From: Pseudarthrobacter polychromogenes
GTDB lineage: Bacteria; Actinomycetota; Actinomycetes; Actinomycetales; Micrococcaceae
Direction of reading: 5' to 3'
Assembly (NCBI RefSeq): GCF_014644495.1
Contig: NZ_BMKU01000001.1
Location: 1 to 64,000 of the forward strand
DNA length: 64,000 bases
Made by a program: the position numbers and the translations under genes. Numbering within the stretch: position 1 is the first letter of the stretch; each line of letters opens with the position of its first letter. The notes beneath the pieces were generated by a model. The model ran no database searches and was not told the origin of the DNA. It saw nothing but the letters and a program-made list of their open reading frames with translations. Shown piece by piece: positions 1-8,138 of this stretch.

Positions 1-1
1 C

Positions 2-253
2 ACCTGCCAAGAACTGGGGATCACGGCAAAGAAGACCCGGCCATATCGCCCACAGACCAACGGCAAGATCGCACGCTTCCACAGAACCCTTGCCGACGGG
101 TGGGCCTTCAAGCGCTTCTACGCCACGGAATCAGCCCGCAGAAACGCCCTCCCGGCATGGCTGCACCACTACAATCACCACAGGCCCCACACCGCAATCG
201 GAGGCCACCCGCCCATCAGCCGCTTAACCAACCTGCCTGGGCAGTACACCTAG
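2..253 (+). pseudogene. IS481-type transposase, C-terminal remnant
   Basis: The window opens inside an 84-codon frame ending in TAG at 251-253. It reads RPYRPQTNGKIARFHRTL and later HHYNHHRPHTAIGGHPPISR, the characteristic tail of the DDE integrase core of IS481/IS3-type transposases. In this family the motif is TNGK(I/V)ERF and the Glu is the last catalytic acid. Here the codon at 71-73 is gca (Ala), so this copy should be inactive unless the change is a sequencing error. The N-terminal part lies outside the window. No terminal inverted repeat is visible after the stop, because the next gene's stop codon overlaps it on the other strand. Called a remnant from the catalytic change and the missing end. 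Confidence 0.75.
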
Positions 254-984
254 GCCAGCTGCCGTTCAATCCTTGCCGCGCTCTCAACCAGCGCGGCTCC
301 CACCGCCGCGGGATCACGGGATGAGCGGATATAGACGACGGCCAGCGCAGCAGGGCGGCCGCCGGGAACCCTGACAGGCGCGGCCAGGGAGGAAACTCCC
401 GCAATCACCTCATCGTGGCTGGCCGAATAGCCTGTGCGGCGGGCTTCGGCAGCCTCGGGGCGGTAGGGGATGCCCGTGGCCAGCCGGTCCCATTCCGCCT
501 CGGTGAGCGCGGACTGGATGGCGATCCCGGGCGCGCCGGCGTTGATGGGGTGGCGGGTGCCGGGATGCTGCGCCACGGTGGCACCGGAATGCCGGGGCTC
601 CACCGTGAGCAGGGTGATGCAGTCGTGGTGGTCCCACACCGCGACGAACGCCGTCATATCCAGGGCATTGGCCAGCTGCGTCAGTTCCGGCAGTGCGGCA
701 GCCTGCAGGTTGCGGGAAACGCCGCGCGCCAGGACCGCAAGCCCGGGCCCCGGCTGGACCCGGCCGGCGTCGTCTCGTACCAGGAGTGAATGGTCCTCCA
801 GGGTACGGAGGATCCGGTAGGCCACCGAGCGGTGCACGCCCATGGCGTCGGCCAGTTCCGCGATGGTGAGCGGCCCGGGCGCTGCCGCCATGATCTCCAG
901 GGCACGGATTCCCCGCGACAGGGTCTGGGAGGGGGAAGCCTGCGCCGGCGCTGCTCCGGCCGGGGCTGCAGCGGTGGGATTCAT
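250..984 (-). CDS. IclR-family transcriptional regulator
   Basis: A 244-residue protein with an N-terminal winged helix-turn-helix (LTIAELADAMGVHRSVAYRI, about residues 35-60) and a C-terminal IclR effector domain (GAPGIAIQSAL, later GVSSLAAPVR). IclR proteins sense small organic acids or aromatics and control nearby catabolic or transport genes. The start at 984 is preferred over the ATG at 993 because an AGGA Shine-Dalgarno lies 8-9 bases before it, whereas it abuts the upstream ATG. The gene is divergent from the MHS transporter at 1290, its likely target. Its stop overlaps the transposase stop in the sequence CTAG (250-253). The ligand is unknown. Confidence 0.85.
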   Translation of the reverse strand: MNPTAAAPAGAAPAQASPSQTLSRGIRALEIMAAAPGPLTIAELADAMGVHRSVAYRILRTLEDHSLLVRDDAGRVQPGPGLAVLARGVSRNLQAAALPELTQLANALDMTAFVAVWDHHDCITLLTVEPRHSGATVAQHPGTRHPINAGAPGIAIQSALTEAEWDRLATGIPYRPEAAEARRTGYSASHDEVIAGVSSLAAPVRVPGGRPAALAVVYIRSSRDPAAVGAALVESAARIERQLA

Positions 985-1223
985 GGTGTCCATCCTAGGT
1001 GGCGGGTATGGGCGACGCCCCAAGGCCGGGCCGGCTAACCCGGGTTGGCGTCCTGAATACGAAACGGCATTCCAAATATAGAACTCGGGCTTTGGGGAGT
1101 CCACGGGCGCCGGGTACCGGGCAGCGGGCGCCACGGAGATGCAAGCCTCTTCTGCCAACCGCGCAAGAAAGTTCCGGGAGGCCGTGTTCCGCCTCACATT
1201 TTCGGTGTACCCTACTAACTAAC

Positions 1224-1241
1224 TGACCGTTCTGTCGGTAA
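1224..1241. promoter_or_regulatory. Candidate TetR-type operator before the MHS transporter
   Basis: Inverted repeat ACCG, six bases, CGGT (1226-1239), extended by matching T/A at 1224 and 1241. It lies about 50 bases upstream of the transporter start in the 305-bp divergent region. The form is that of TetR-family operators and resembles what I recall of PaaR sites in actinobacteria. No TetR gene is in the window. The rest of the divergent region holds an A/T-richer stretch around 1060-1085 that could be the IclR site but is not a clean palindrome. Confidence 0.4.
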
Positions 1242-1289
1242 TCCTGAAGGCGTCCCGGCAGCACTGCTGCCTTGAACAATGGAGTTTCA

Positions 1290-2621
1290 ATGACCACACC
1301 TTCCAAGGTGGACACACTCGCCGGTCCCAGCTCCCGGCGGGAGGAACGCAAGGTCCTCGCCGGCACCCTCGTCGGTACCACCATCGAGTGGTACGACTTC
1401 TTCATCTTCGCGCAGCTGACGGCAACGCTGCTGTCACCGCTGTTCCTGGCACCGCTGAACGAGTCCGACCCCGGCCTGGCGCAGATCCTCTCGTTTGCCC
1501 TGATCGGCATCAGCTTCCTCTTCCGGCCCCTCGGTGCCGTGGTGGCCGGGCACCTGGGCGACCGCCTGGGACGCAAGGCAGTGCTTGTGATGACCCTGGT
1601 GATGATGGGTGCTGCCACCGCCTTGATCGGCATGCTGCCGACCTATGCCCAGATCGGCGCGTGGGCCCCAATCCTGCTGATCCTCCTCCGCATCCTCCAG
1701 GGGTTCTCTGCAGGAGGCGAATGGGGCGGCGCGGCCCTGATGGCGGTGGAACACGCACCCCTCAACAAGCGCGGCCTGTTCGGCGCCTACCCGCAGATCG
1801 GCGTGCCGATCGGCATGATCCTGGCCACCGGGCTGCTCTTCCTGCTCAACACCAGCATGTCGCGGGAAGATTTCACCTCATGGGGCTGGCGGGTGCCTTT
1901 CCTTCTCTCCATTGTCCTCATCGTTGTTGGTTACCTGATCCGTCGCGCCGTGGCCGAAAGCCCGGTCTTCCAGGAAATGGCAGCACGGAAGAAGGAAAGC
2001 AAGGCCCCGCTGGGAGAACTGATCCGCAACCACAAGAAGCCGGTCCTGTACTCCACCATGATCTTCATTGGCAACAATGCCGCCGGTTACCTGCTGATCG
2101 CCTTCTTCATTGCCTACGCCACCCGGACGCTGCAGATGCCCACGCCCCAGGTTCTCCTGGCCACCACGCTTGCCTCCTTCGGCTGGCTGATCTTCACCCT
2201 GGCGGGCGGCTGGATCTCGGACCGGATCGGCAGGGTCAAGACGTTCCTGACCGGGTACGCCATCATCTTTGTTTGGATGATTCCCATGTTTGCCCTCATC
2301 GATACCAGGAACATCTGGCTGTACGGACTGGCGCTGTTTGTCCTCACCATTGGGCTCGGACTGTCCTACGGACCGATGTCCGCAATGTACGCCGAGATGT
2401 TCCCGGCCAACGTGCGCTACTCGGGAATCTCCATCGGTTACGCGTTCGGCGCCATCCTGGGCGGCGCGTTCGCAGCGACCATCGCTGAGACCCTGCTGCA
2501 GGCCACCAAGTGGACAGGCTCCATCGGCATCTACATCATGATCCTGTGCGTCATCTCCGCCGTTGGTGTGGTCCTGGCCAAGGAAACCAAGGGGCGGCCA
2601 CTCGGCGTCAGCCACCACTGA
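1290..2621 (+). CDS. MFS transporter, metabolite:H+ symporter (MHS) type
   Basis: A 443-residue, 12-TM permease. TM1 carries the MHS signature TIEWYDFFIFAQLTATLLSP, and the loop 2-3 motif is GDRLGRKAVL. A second copy-like loop SDRIGRVK falls after TM8, and the C-terminal half contains AMYAEMFPANVRYSGISIGY, typical of the family that includes KgtP, ShiA and ProP. These proteins import organic acids, shikimate-like or betaine-type solutes with protons. The substrate cannot be read from sequence. The ATG at 1290 has GGAG five bases upstream; an in-frame TTG at 1272 is less likely. Probably controlled by the divergent IclR regulator. Confidence 0.88.
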   Translation: MTTPSKVDTLAGPSSRREERKVLAGTLVGTTIEWYDFFIFAQLTATLLSPLFLAPLNESDPGLAQILSFALIGISFLFRPLGAVVAGHLGDRLGRKAVLVMTLVMMGAATALIGMLPTYAQIGAWAPILLILLRILQGFSAGGEWGGAALMAVEHAPLNKRGLFGAYPQIGVPIGMILATGLLFLLNTSMSREDFTSWGWRVPFLLSIVLIVVGYLIRRAVAESPVFQEMAARKKESKAPLGELIRNHKKPVLYSTMIFIGNNAAGYLLIAFFIAYATRTLQMPTPQVLLATTLASFGWLIFTLAGGWISDRIGRVKTFLTGYAIIFVWMIPMFALIDTRNIWLYGLALFVLTIGLGLSYGPMSAMYAEMFPANVRYSGISIGYAFGAILGGAFAATIAETLLQATKWTGSIGIYIMILCVISAVGVVLAKETKGRPLGVSHH

Positions 2622-2650
2622 TCCCCAGCACCGCCCAGTGCAGGACGACG

Positions 2651-2679
2651 GCGGGCCGGACCATGGCGGTCCGGCCCGC
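2651..2679 (+). terminator. Hairpin after MHS transporter
   Basis: Perfect 12-bp stem GCGGGCCGGACC / GGTCCGGCCCGC with a 5-base loop, 30 bases after the transporter stop. No T-run follows on either strand, so it is a strong hairpin of probable terminator function between convergent genes. Confidence 0.55.
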
Positions 2680-2747
2680 TTCGCCGTAAGGGCCTCCTGT
2701 GCGGTACCGGGCCCCTTGCCTCCCCCGAAACGTAGGGGCCCGCGGCG

Positions 2748-3395
2748 TTACTGCTCGAGGACGCTGATCGCTTCGTCGTCGGACAGCTGGTCAAAATGCC
2801 GGTAGAAGCTGCCTACCGCCCGGAACTTGCCGGGCAAGTGGAGGCACATCACGGCGTCGCAGACCCGCTCCACGGACGCCGCCGCCTCCACGGAGCCCAC
2901 CGGGGCGGCGGCCACGACGGTGGCCGCGCCGCCCCCACGCACTGCTTCTACCGCTGCCCTCATGGTGGCTCCGGTGGCCAGGCCGTCGTCGACCAGGAGG
3001 ACGGTCTTTCCCGCCACGTCCAGGTCCGCTCCGGGGTAGATCTCCACGCGGCGGAGCATCTCGGTCCGCTCCCGCTGCTCCACCGCGTCCAGCCACTCCT
3101 GGTGCACGCCGTGTTCGAGGACCCGGTCCAGCAGGGGTTTGTTGATCAGCCGGACGGTGCGGCCCCGGACCCACGCCAGTGCCCCGTAGGCCGTTTCTTC
3201 GTGGCCGGGAATCCCCAGCTTCCGGACCAGGACTGTTCCGAGGGGCAGGTAGAGGGCTTTGGCGACGGCGGCCGCTACCGGGATACCGCCCCGGGCCAGG
3301 CCCAGGACTACTGTGTTTGGCCGCTCCCGGAACTGCGTTAGTACAGCGGCGAGCCGCTCACCGGCGTCCGTACGGTCTTCGAAAAACGTGCCCAT
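2748..3395 (-). CDS. Phosphoribosyltransferase domain protein
   Basis: 215 residues of the type I PRTase fold. The PRPP-binding loop VLLVDDGLATGATMRAA is about residues 131-147, and the N-terminal LARGGIPVAAAVAKAL is the usual pyrophosphate loop of this family. Members are often annotated as predicted phosphoribosyltransferases and may act in nucleobase salvage or regulation. The substrate hood is not diagnostic, so no base specificity is given. SD GGAGGG lies 5 bases before the ATG. Monocistronic on the minus strand between convergent and co-oriented neighbours. Confidence 0.85.
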   Translation of the reverse strand: MGTFFEDRTDAGERLAAVLTQFRERPNTVVLGLARGGIPVAAAVAKALYLPLGTVLVRKLGIPGHEETAYGALAWVRGRTVRLINKPLLDRVLEHGVHQEWLDAVEQRERTEMLRRVEIYPGADLDVAGKTVLLVDDGLATGATMRAAVEAVRGGGAATVVAAAPVGSVEAAASVERVCDAVMCLHLPGKFRAVGSFYRHFDQLSDDEAISVLEQ

Positions 3396-3519
3396 CAGTC
3401 CCTCCAGGCTCTTCCAGCCTAAAGTTCAGCCTACCGTTTGCGGGGACGGCAGGCGCCCCCGGGTACCGGCAAATCCGCCTGACGAACCGTCTCTGGAACG
3501 GGCCGGAAGAAAGCGGCCC

Positions 3520-4359
3520 TCAGGCAGGTTCCTGGCCGGCCAGGAACCTGACGGCCGCCTGCTTGAACGCCCTGCTGGTGATAGCGTTCGTGTGGTTCCG
3601 GCCGGGAAGGACCAGCTGTTCGGCCGTCCCTCCGGCCTTCCGCGCCAGTTCAGCAAGCTGCGGCAGGCTGCCGGCGCGTTCGTCCTTGTCCCCGGCCACC
3701 AGGAGCATGGGGACGTGGGGCACGGCTTCTGCAGGGTCGTAGGGTTCGGCTTTGATGGCCTCCACAAGGGAGAGCAGCGCGAAGATGTTGTTGCTGGGCA
3801 GCAGCAGCGCCATCTTGAGCAGCTGGGCCGTGGATTCGTCCGCGATCGGCGTGCCGTCGGCCAGGTAGTCCTGTGCGGCCCGAAGGTCGAACTCCGCCAA
3901 GGGATCGGAGACGTTGGGACCGCCCAGGACGAGGCGGTGCGTGATTTCCGGCTGGGTTGCGCCGAACTCCCAGGCGAGCCGGGAACCCAGCGAGTAGCCC
4001 ACCACGTCAAGGCCGCTGGAAGGTTCCCCCTCCTGCAAAGGCCGAACGCCGGCGTCGAACGCTGTTTGCAGCAGGTCCGCGCGGATCCTGCTGGGGGAGT
4101 AGGAGTCCAGGTCTTCCGGCGCGCCGCTGCGGCCATGCCCGGGCAGGTCCACCGTGATGACGCGCCGCCCGGCATCGAGGAGCGCTGCCACCCAGCCGGT
4201 GTCCTCCCAGTTGAGCTTGCTCGACGAGGAGAAGCCGTGTACCAGCAGGACGGGGCGGAGCCCGGCGTCAGCGGCGGGTTCGTGCACCGCCACGTAGAGC
4301 TGCGGGTCCGTGCCCTCCACGGTATGCGTCTGCTGTTGGCCGCTGTGCCTGCCGCTCAT
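3520..4359 (-). CDS. Alpha/beta-fold hydrolase
   Basis: 279 residues. The oxyanion region LLVHGFSSSSKLNWEDTGW, the strand DLPGHGRS and the nucleophile elbow GYSLGS identify an alpha/beta hydrolase. A probable acid lies in VAGDKDERA and the His in PGRNHTNA, completing the triad. The substrate is unknown; it could be an esterase, lactonase or thioesterase. The ATG at 4359 is chosen because GAGGA lies 8 bases upstream; ATG 4374 has no ribosome site. No signal peptide, so cytoplasmic. Confidence 0.82.
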   Translation of the reverse strand: MSGRHSGQQQTHTVEGTDPQLYVAVHEPAADAGLRPVLLVHGFSSSSKLNWEDTGWVAALLDAGRRVITVDLPGHGRSGAPEDLDSYSPSRIRADLLQTAFDAGVRPLQEGEPSSGLDVVGYSLGSRLAWEFGATQPEITHRLVLGGPNVSDPLAEFDLRAAQDYLADGTPIADESTAQLLKMALLLPSNNIFALLSLVEAIKAEPYDPAEAVPHVPMLLVAGDKDERAGSLPQLAELARKAGGTAEQLVLPGRNHTNAITSRAFKQAAVRFLAGQEPA

Positions 4360-4432
4360 GGTGTCAGTCCTCATCAACTACGGCGCCCGGGCGGACCCGG
4401 CGCTTCGGTGCCTCTTGCTTTTGGACGTTACT

Positions 4433-5815
4433 CTACCTGCCGGCCCGCTGCGTGAGCCGGGCTCCCAATGCACAGGCCAGAGCGATGCCGGCGATGAGCC
4501 CAAATGTGCTGAACAGCTGGATGCGGCTGCCTTCGGCGCTGAAACCCACGGCGAAAATGATGGACAGAAGCACAAGTCCCAGGATGGTCAGGCCGGGGAA
4601 GCCCTTCATCCGCAGGGGCAGGGGCGTGCCGGCGCGGTCAGCGCGGCGCCGAAGGATCAGCTGCGACACGAGGGCGCTTCCCCACACCACCAGGCAGGTG
4701 GACCCCACCAGCTGGAACAGCGCCGGCAGGATCCGTTCGGGGAAGAGGAGTTCCAGCACTGTGGCGATGAATCCGAACGCCACCGAGACCCCGACGGCCA
4801 GCACGGGCACGTTCGCGCCGTGAAGCCGCGTCAGGAACCGGGGTGCGGCCGAGCGCTGGGCGAGGGAGTAGGCCATGCGTGAGGCCCCGTAGAGGTTGGC
4901 GTTCAGAGCGGACAGGAGTGCGACGACGGCCACCAGGGTGATGGCCGTGCCGGCACCGGGGATCCGGGCGGCGTCCAGGACGCCGGCGAAGGGTGAGGAC
5001 AGGCTCTGGGAGGTTGCCGGCAGGACAGCGGCGATGACGAAGACGGAGCCGATGTAGAAGACCAGGATGCGCCACACCACAGTGCGGATGGCTTTGGCCA
5101 CGCTCCGCTCTGGATTTTCGGTCTCCGCTGCCGCCACGGACACGATCTCCGTGCCGCCGAACGCAAAGATGACCACGAAGAGCGCCGAGGCGATGCCGCC
5201 GAGGCCCTGCGGGGCGAAATCAGCGGTGAGGTTGGACAGCCCCGGCGAGGCGACGTCCGGCAGCAGGCCCAGGAGCAGGGCGGCGCCTACCGCAAGGAAC
5301 AGCACAATCGCAGCCACCTTGAGGATGGCGAACCAGAACTCGAACTCCCCGAAGTTCCGTACCCCGGCAAGGTTGATGCCGGTGAAGACCACCATGAACA
5401 CCAGCGACAGGGCCCAGACCGGAACGGCGGGCCAGACGGAGAAGAGGAGGGCCGCAGCGCCGAGGGCTTCGGCGGCGATGACCACCACCAGTTGGAGCCA
5501 CCACAGCCAGCCGATAGTGGCTCCGGCGGTCTTGCCCAGGGCGCGTTCGGCATAAACGGAGAAGGCTCCGCTGTTGGGGTTCGCGGCGGCCATCTCGCCC
5601 AGCGCCCACATGACCAGGATGATGAGGGTGCCGGCCACCAGGTACGAAATGAGGACCGCCGGGCCGGCGGCCTGCACGCCGGCGCCTGAACCCAGGAAGA
5701 GCCCAGCGCCGATGGCACTGCCCAACCCCATCATGGTCAGCTGCCTGGGCTTCATGCTGTGGACGGGATGCAGGCGGCGCCCTTCGGGTCGTGCTGTGGT
5801 GGACTTCGTCGTCAT
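4433..5815 (-). CDS. APC-family amino acid permease
   Basis: A 460-residue, 12-TM permease of the amino acid-polyamine-organocation superfamily (AAT/GABA-permease branch). TM1 shows the glycine-rich helix break GLGSAIGAGLFLGSG after a short cytoplasmic tail ending MKPRQLTMM. TM3 follows NPNSGAFSVYAERALGKTAG, and TM6 has FAFGGTEIVSVAAAETENPE, both signatures of the family. It imports amino acids by proton symport; specificity is unknown. The ATG at 5815 has AGAAGG 11 bases upstream; longer in-frame starts would cover the promoter region. Divergent from nrtR, sharing a 255-bp intergenic region. Confidence 0.88.
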   Translation of the reverse strand: MTTKSTTARPEGRRLHPVHSMKPRQLTMMGLGSAIGAGLFLGSGAGVQAAGPAVLISYLVAGTLIILVMWALGEMAAANPNSGAFSVYAERALGKTAGATIGWLWWLQLVVVIAAEALGAAALLFSVWPAVPVWALSLVFMVVFTGINLAGVRNFGEFEFWFAILKVAAIVLFLAVGAALLLGLLPDVASPGLSNLTADFAPQGLGGIASALFVVIFAFGGTEIVSVAAAETENPERSVAKAIRTVVWRILVFYIGSVFVIAAVLPATSQSLSSPFAGVLDAARIPGAGTAITLVAVVALLSALNANLYGASRMAYSLAQRSAAPRFLTRLHGANVPVLAVGVSVAFGFIATVLELLFPERILPALFQLVGSTCLVVWGSALVSQLILRRRADRAGTPLPLRMKGFPGLTILGLVLLSIIFAVGFSAEGSRIQLFSTFGLIAGIALACALGARLTQRAGR

Positions 5816-5986
5816 AATGCCGTGAACCTTCTTGGGGTCTGGATGATGGCTCCTTGTGGGACCACTTGAATTTACCGCCTCCGTCCCGCCGGCGGTATTC
5901 GGCGCAGTGGAGTGCTTAGCGGAGTGCCCGGTGGAAAGTCCGGGCAGGCGGGCAGAAACATTTGGTGTTTCCACGGCGCGTGCCCG

Positions 5987-6019
5987 TACAATTAGTTTTG
6001 GTCATACTGACCATAACTA
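5987..6019 (+). promoter_or_regulatory. nrtR-nad promoter with NrtR-type operator
   Basis: A 27-bp palindrome at 5993-6019 with arms TAGTT-T-TGGTCA and TGACCA-T-AACTA around the centre TAC; 11 of 13 arm positions pair. A TACAAT -10-like box at 5987-5992 immediately precedes it, so a bound repressor would sit on the transcription start. NrtR regulators of NAD synthesis bind such palindromes and release DNA on binding ADP-ribose. The next gene encodes an NrtR-like protein, so autoregulation of the nad operon is the simple reading. No good -35 was found. Confidence 0.7.
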
Positions 6020-6023
6020 GACC

Positions 6024-6046
6024 GGGCCCTTGCCGAACAAGGGCCC
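6024..6046 (+). other. Perfect hairpin in nrtR 5' untranslated region
   Basis: Nine-bp stem GGGCCCTTG / CAAGGGCCC with loop CCGAA, between the operator and the nrtR ribosome site (AGGAAGG at 6055-6061). No T-run follows, so it is not a standard terminator. It may protect the mRNA 5' end or control nrtR translation. Confidence 0.6.
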
Positions 6047-6070
6047 CTGCTGCCAGGAAGGCGGTGGAAC

Positions 6071-6781
6071 ATGTACTCCAGCTCTGCGAATGTCTCGGAG
6101 CGCCAGGCGGCACCCCCCTCACTGGCCATCTCCACCGTCATTTTTGCCCTCCGGCCCAGTGAAAGCTCCGGCCGGCCCACGCTCTGGCTGCCTTTGGTCC
6201 GCCGGATCAGGGAGCCCTTCAAGGGGCTCTGGGCGCTTCCCGGCGGTCCGCTCAGCCACGCGGAGTCACTCCAGGACGCCGCGTCCCGGAACCTGAGGGA
6301 GACCACCGGGCTCGCCCCCAGCTACCTGGAGCAGCTGTATGCGTTCGGTGGGCTGCACCGCTCACCCACCCAGCGGGTGGTGTCGATCGTGTACTGGGCC
6401 CTGGTCCAGCCGACGGAAGCCGCGCTCGCCGATGAGTCCGAAAACGTCCGGTGGTTCCGGGCGGACCGGCTGGGGGAGCTGGCCTTCGACCACAACGCGA
6501 TCGTGGACTACGCCCTCTGGAGGCTGCGCAACAAGCTCGCCTACGGGTCCGTGGCCTACCACCTCCTGGGGGAGTACTTCACGCTGGCCCAGGTCCGCGA
6601 GGTCTATGAGGCAGTGCTGGACCGTGAGCTCGATCCGGCGAACTTCCGAAGGCAGCTGAAATCCACCCCCGAAATAGAGGAAACCGGCGAGTACCTCCAG
6701 GGCGGCAAGCACCGCCCCCCGCGCCTCTACCGCTTTACCGGCCGGCCCGGCCTTGACCCAGACAACAGGAGCACACCATGA
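6071..6781 (+). CDS. nrtR: NrtR-like NAD biosynthesis repressor (Nudix domain + wHTH)
   Basis: 236 residues. An N-terminal Nudix-fold domain has the box at residues 58-81, but the catalytic REXXEE is degenerate (RNLRET), as in NrtR proteins that bind ADP-ribose without hydrolysing it well. The C-terminal part (about 150-225: GSVAYHLLGEYFTLAQVREVYEAVLDRELD, then RLYRF) is the winged-helix DNA-binding domain typical of NrtR. The gene heads the nad operon: its stop overlaps the nadA ATG in ATGA (6778-6781). An operator-like palindrome precedes it. An ADP-ribose-responsive repressor of de novo NAD synthesis is well supported by architecture plus context. Confidence 0.88.
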   Translation: MYSSSANVSERQAAPPSLAISTVIFALRPSESSGRPTLWLPLVRRIREPFKGLWALPGGPLSHAESLQDAASRNLRETTGLAPSYLEQLYAFGGLHRSPTQRVVSIVYWALVQPTEAALADESENVRWFRADRLGELAFDHNAIVDYALWRLRNKLAYGSVAYHLLGEYFTLAQVREVYEAVLDRELDPANFRRQLKSTPEIEETGEYLQGGKHRPPRLYRFTGRPGLDPDNRSTP

Positions 6782-8082
6782 GCAGCGTCAACACAGCAAT
6801 CCAGCTGATCACGCGCGAACAGGCGGAACAAGGCGCGACGGCGAAGGGCAGCACCTGCAGTCCCGCCCTGGCCAAGGGCCCGTGGGACTACGACCTCGCC
6901 GAGGCGCTCGCCGGCATCCCCGCCTATGGTCCCGGAGCCTCCAGCGCAGACGCTGCGCCGGCCGCCACCCCGCGCCAGGGCCAGCTGCCGGAGGAATACA
7001 AGCTCGCCAGCGACGCTGAGCTGGGCGAACGCATCCTCGCGGCTAAGGCTGCGCTCGGTGACCGTGCCGTCATCCTGGGGCACTTCTACCAGCGGGACGA
7101 AGTGATCCAGTATGCCGACTTCGTGGGCGACTCCTTCCAGCTGGCCAACGCCGCACTCACCAGGCCGGACGCGGAAGCGATCGTCTTCTGCGGTGTCCAT
7201 TTCATGGCGGAAACCGCTGACATCCTTTCCGCACCCGAACAGGCAGTCATCCTTCCCAACCTGGCGGCCGGCTGCTCCATGGCAGACATGGCCGACGCCG
7301 ACTCCGTGGCCGAGTGCTGGGAGCAGCTTGAGGAGATTTTCGGCACCGAACCCGACGCCGAGGGCCGGGTACCGGTCCTCCCCGTCACCTACATGAACTC
7401 CTCCGCAGCCCTGAAGGCGTTCTGCGGTGAGCGCGGCGGCATCGTCTGCACGTCATCCAACGCCAGGACCGTCCTTGAGTGGGCGTTCCAGCGTGCCCAG
7501 CGCGTGCTGTTCTTCCCCGACCAGCACCTGGGCCGCAATACCGCCAAAGCCCTGGGCGTGCCGCTGGAGCAGATGCCCATGTGGAACCCGCGCAGGGAGC
7601 TGGGCGGTAACGACGCGCAGGCCCTGCTCGATTCCCGGGTGATCCTGTGGCACGGATTCTGCTCGGTGCACAAGCGCTTCAACGTGGGGCAGATCGAGAA
7701 GGCCAGGAAAGACTTCCCCGGCGTCCAGGTGATTGTCCACCCCGAGTGCCCCATGGAAGTCGTGGACGCCGCCGACTCTGCCGGCTCCACCGACTTCATC
7801 AAGAAGGCCATCGCGGCTGCCACGGAGCCAACCACCTTCGCGATCGGCACCGAAATCAACATGGTGAACCGGCTTGCAGCGGAATACCCGCAGCACACCA
7901 TCTTCTGCCTGGACCCCGTGATCTGCCCCTGCTCCACGATGTACCGCATCCACCCGGGGTACCTGGCCTGGGTGCTGGAGGAGCTGGTGGCCGGCCGGGT
8001 GGTCAACCGCATCACCGTTGCAGAGTCCGTCCAGGACCATGCCCGGACCGCCCTCGAGCGCATGCTCGCAGCCAGGCCGTAA
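6778..8082 (+). CDS. nadA: Quinolinate synthase
   Basis: 434 residues, the long actinobacterial form. NadA condenses iminoaspartate from NadB with dihydroxyacetone phosphate to make quinolinate, using a [4Fe-4S] cluster. The substrate-binding start of the core is GHFYQRDEVIQYADFVGDS. Conserved cysteines lie in AAGCSMAD (C166), HPEC (C324) and CPCSTM (C383/C385). The first 75 residues are low in conservation. Translation is coupled to nrtR by ATGA, and the TAATG at 8080-8084 couples it to nadB. A cysteine desulfurase at the end of the operon probably supplies sulfur for its cluster. Confidence 0.95.
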   Translation: MSSVNTAIQLITREQAEQGATAKGSTCSPALAKGPWDYDLAEALAGIPAYGPGASSADAAPAATPRQGQLPEEYKLASDAELGERILAAKAALGDRAVILGHFYQRDEVIQYADFVGDSFQLANAALTRPDAEAIVFCGVHFMAETADILSAPEQAVILPNLAAGCSMADMADADSVAECWEQLEEIFGTEPDAEGRVPVLPVTYMNSSAALKAFCGERGGIVCTSSNARTVLEWAFQRAQRVLFFPDQHLGRNTAKALGVPLEQMPMWNPRRELGGNDAQALLDSRVILWHGFCSVHKRFNVGQIEKARKDFPGVQVIVHPECPMEVVDAADSAGSTDFIKKAIAAATEPTTFAIGTEINMVNRLAAEYPQHTIFCLDPVICPCSTMYRIHPGYLAWVLEELVAGRVVNRITVAESVQDHARTALERMLAARP

Positions 8083-8138
8083 TGTCCAGCCAGGCCGTAA
8101 TGTCCAGCCAGGCCAGAGTGTCCAGCCAAGCCATGGTG
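8067..8138 (+). repeat. 18-bp tandem repeat (4 units) across the nadA/nadB junction
   Basis: Four 18-base units, consensus TCCAGCCAGGCCGTAATG, at 8067-8084, 8085-8102, 8103-8120 and 8121-8138. Units 1 and 2 each end in TAATG; units 3 and 4 are degenerate (AGAGTG, ATGGTG). The first TAATG is the nadA stop plus the nadB start. In the nadB frame the repeat encodes SSQA(V/R/M)(M/V) hexapeptides. Confidence 0.9.

Noticed and set aside
8067..8138. Possible CRISPR-like array
   Set aside because: Repeats are directly adjacent 18-mers with no spacers, inside coding sequence, and no cas genes are present.
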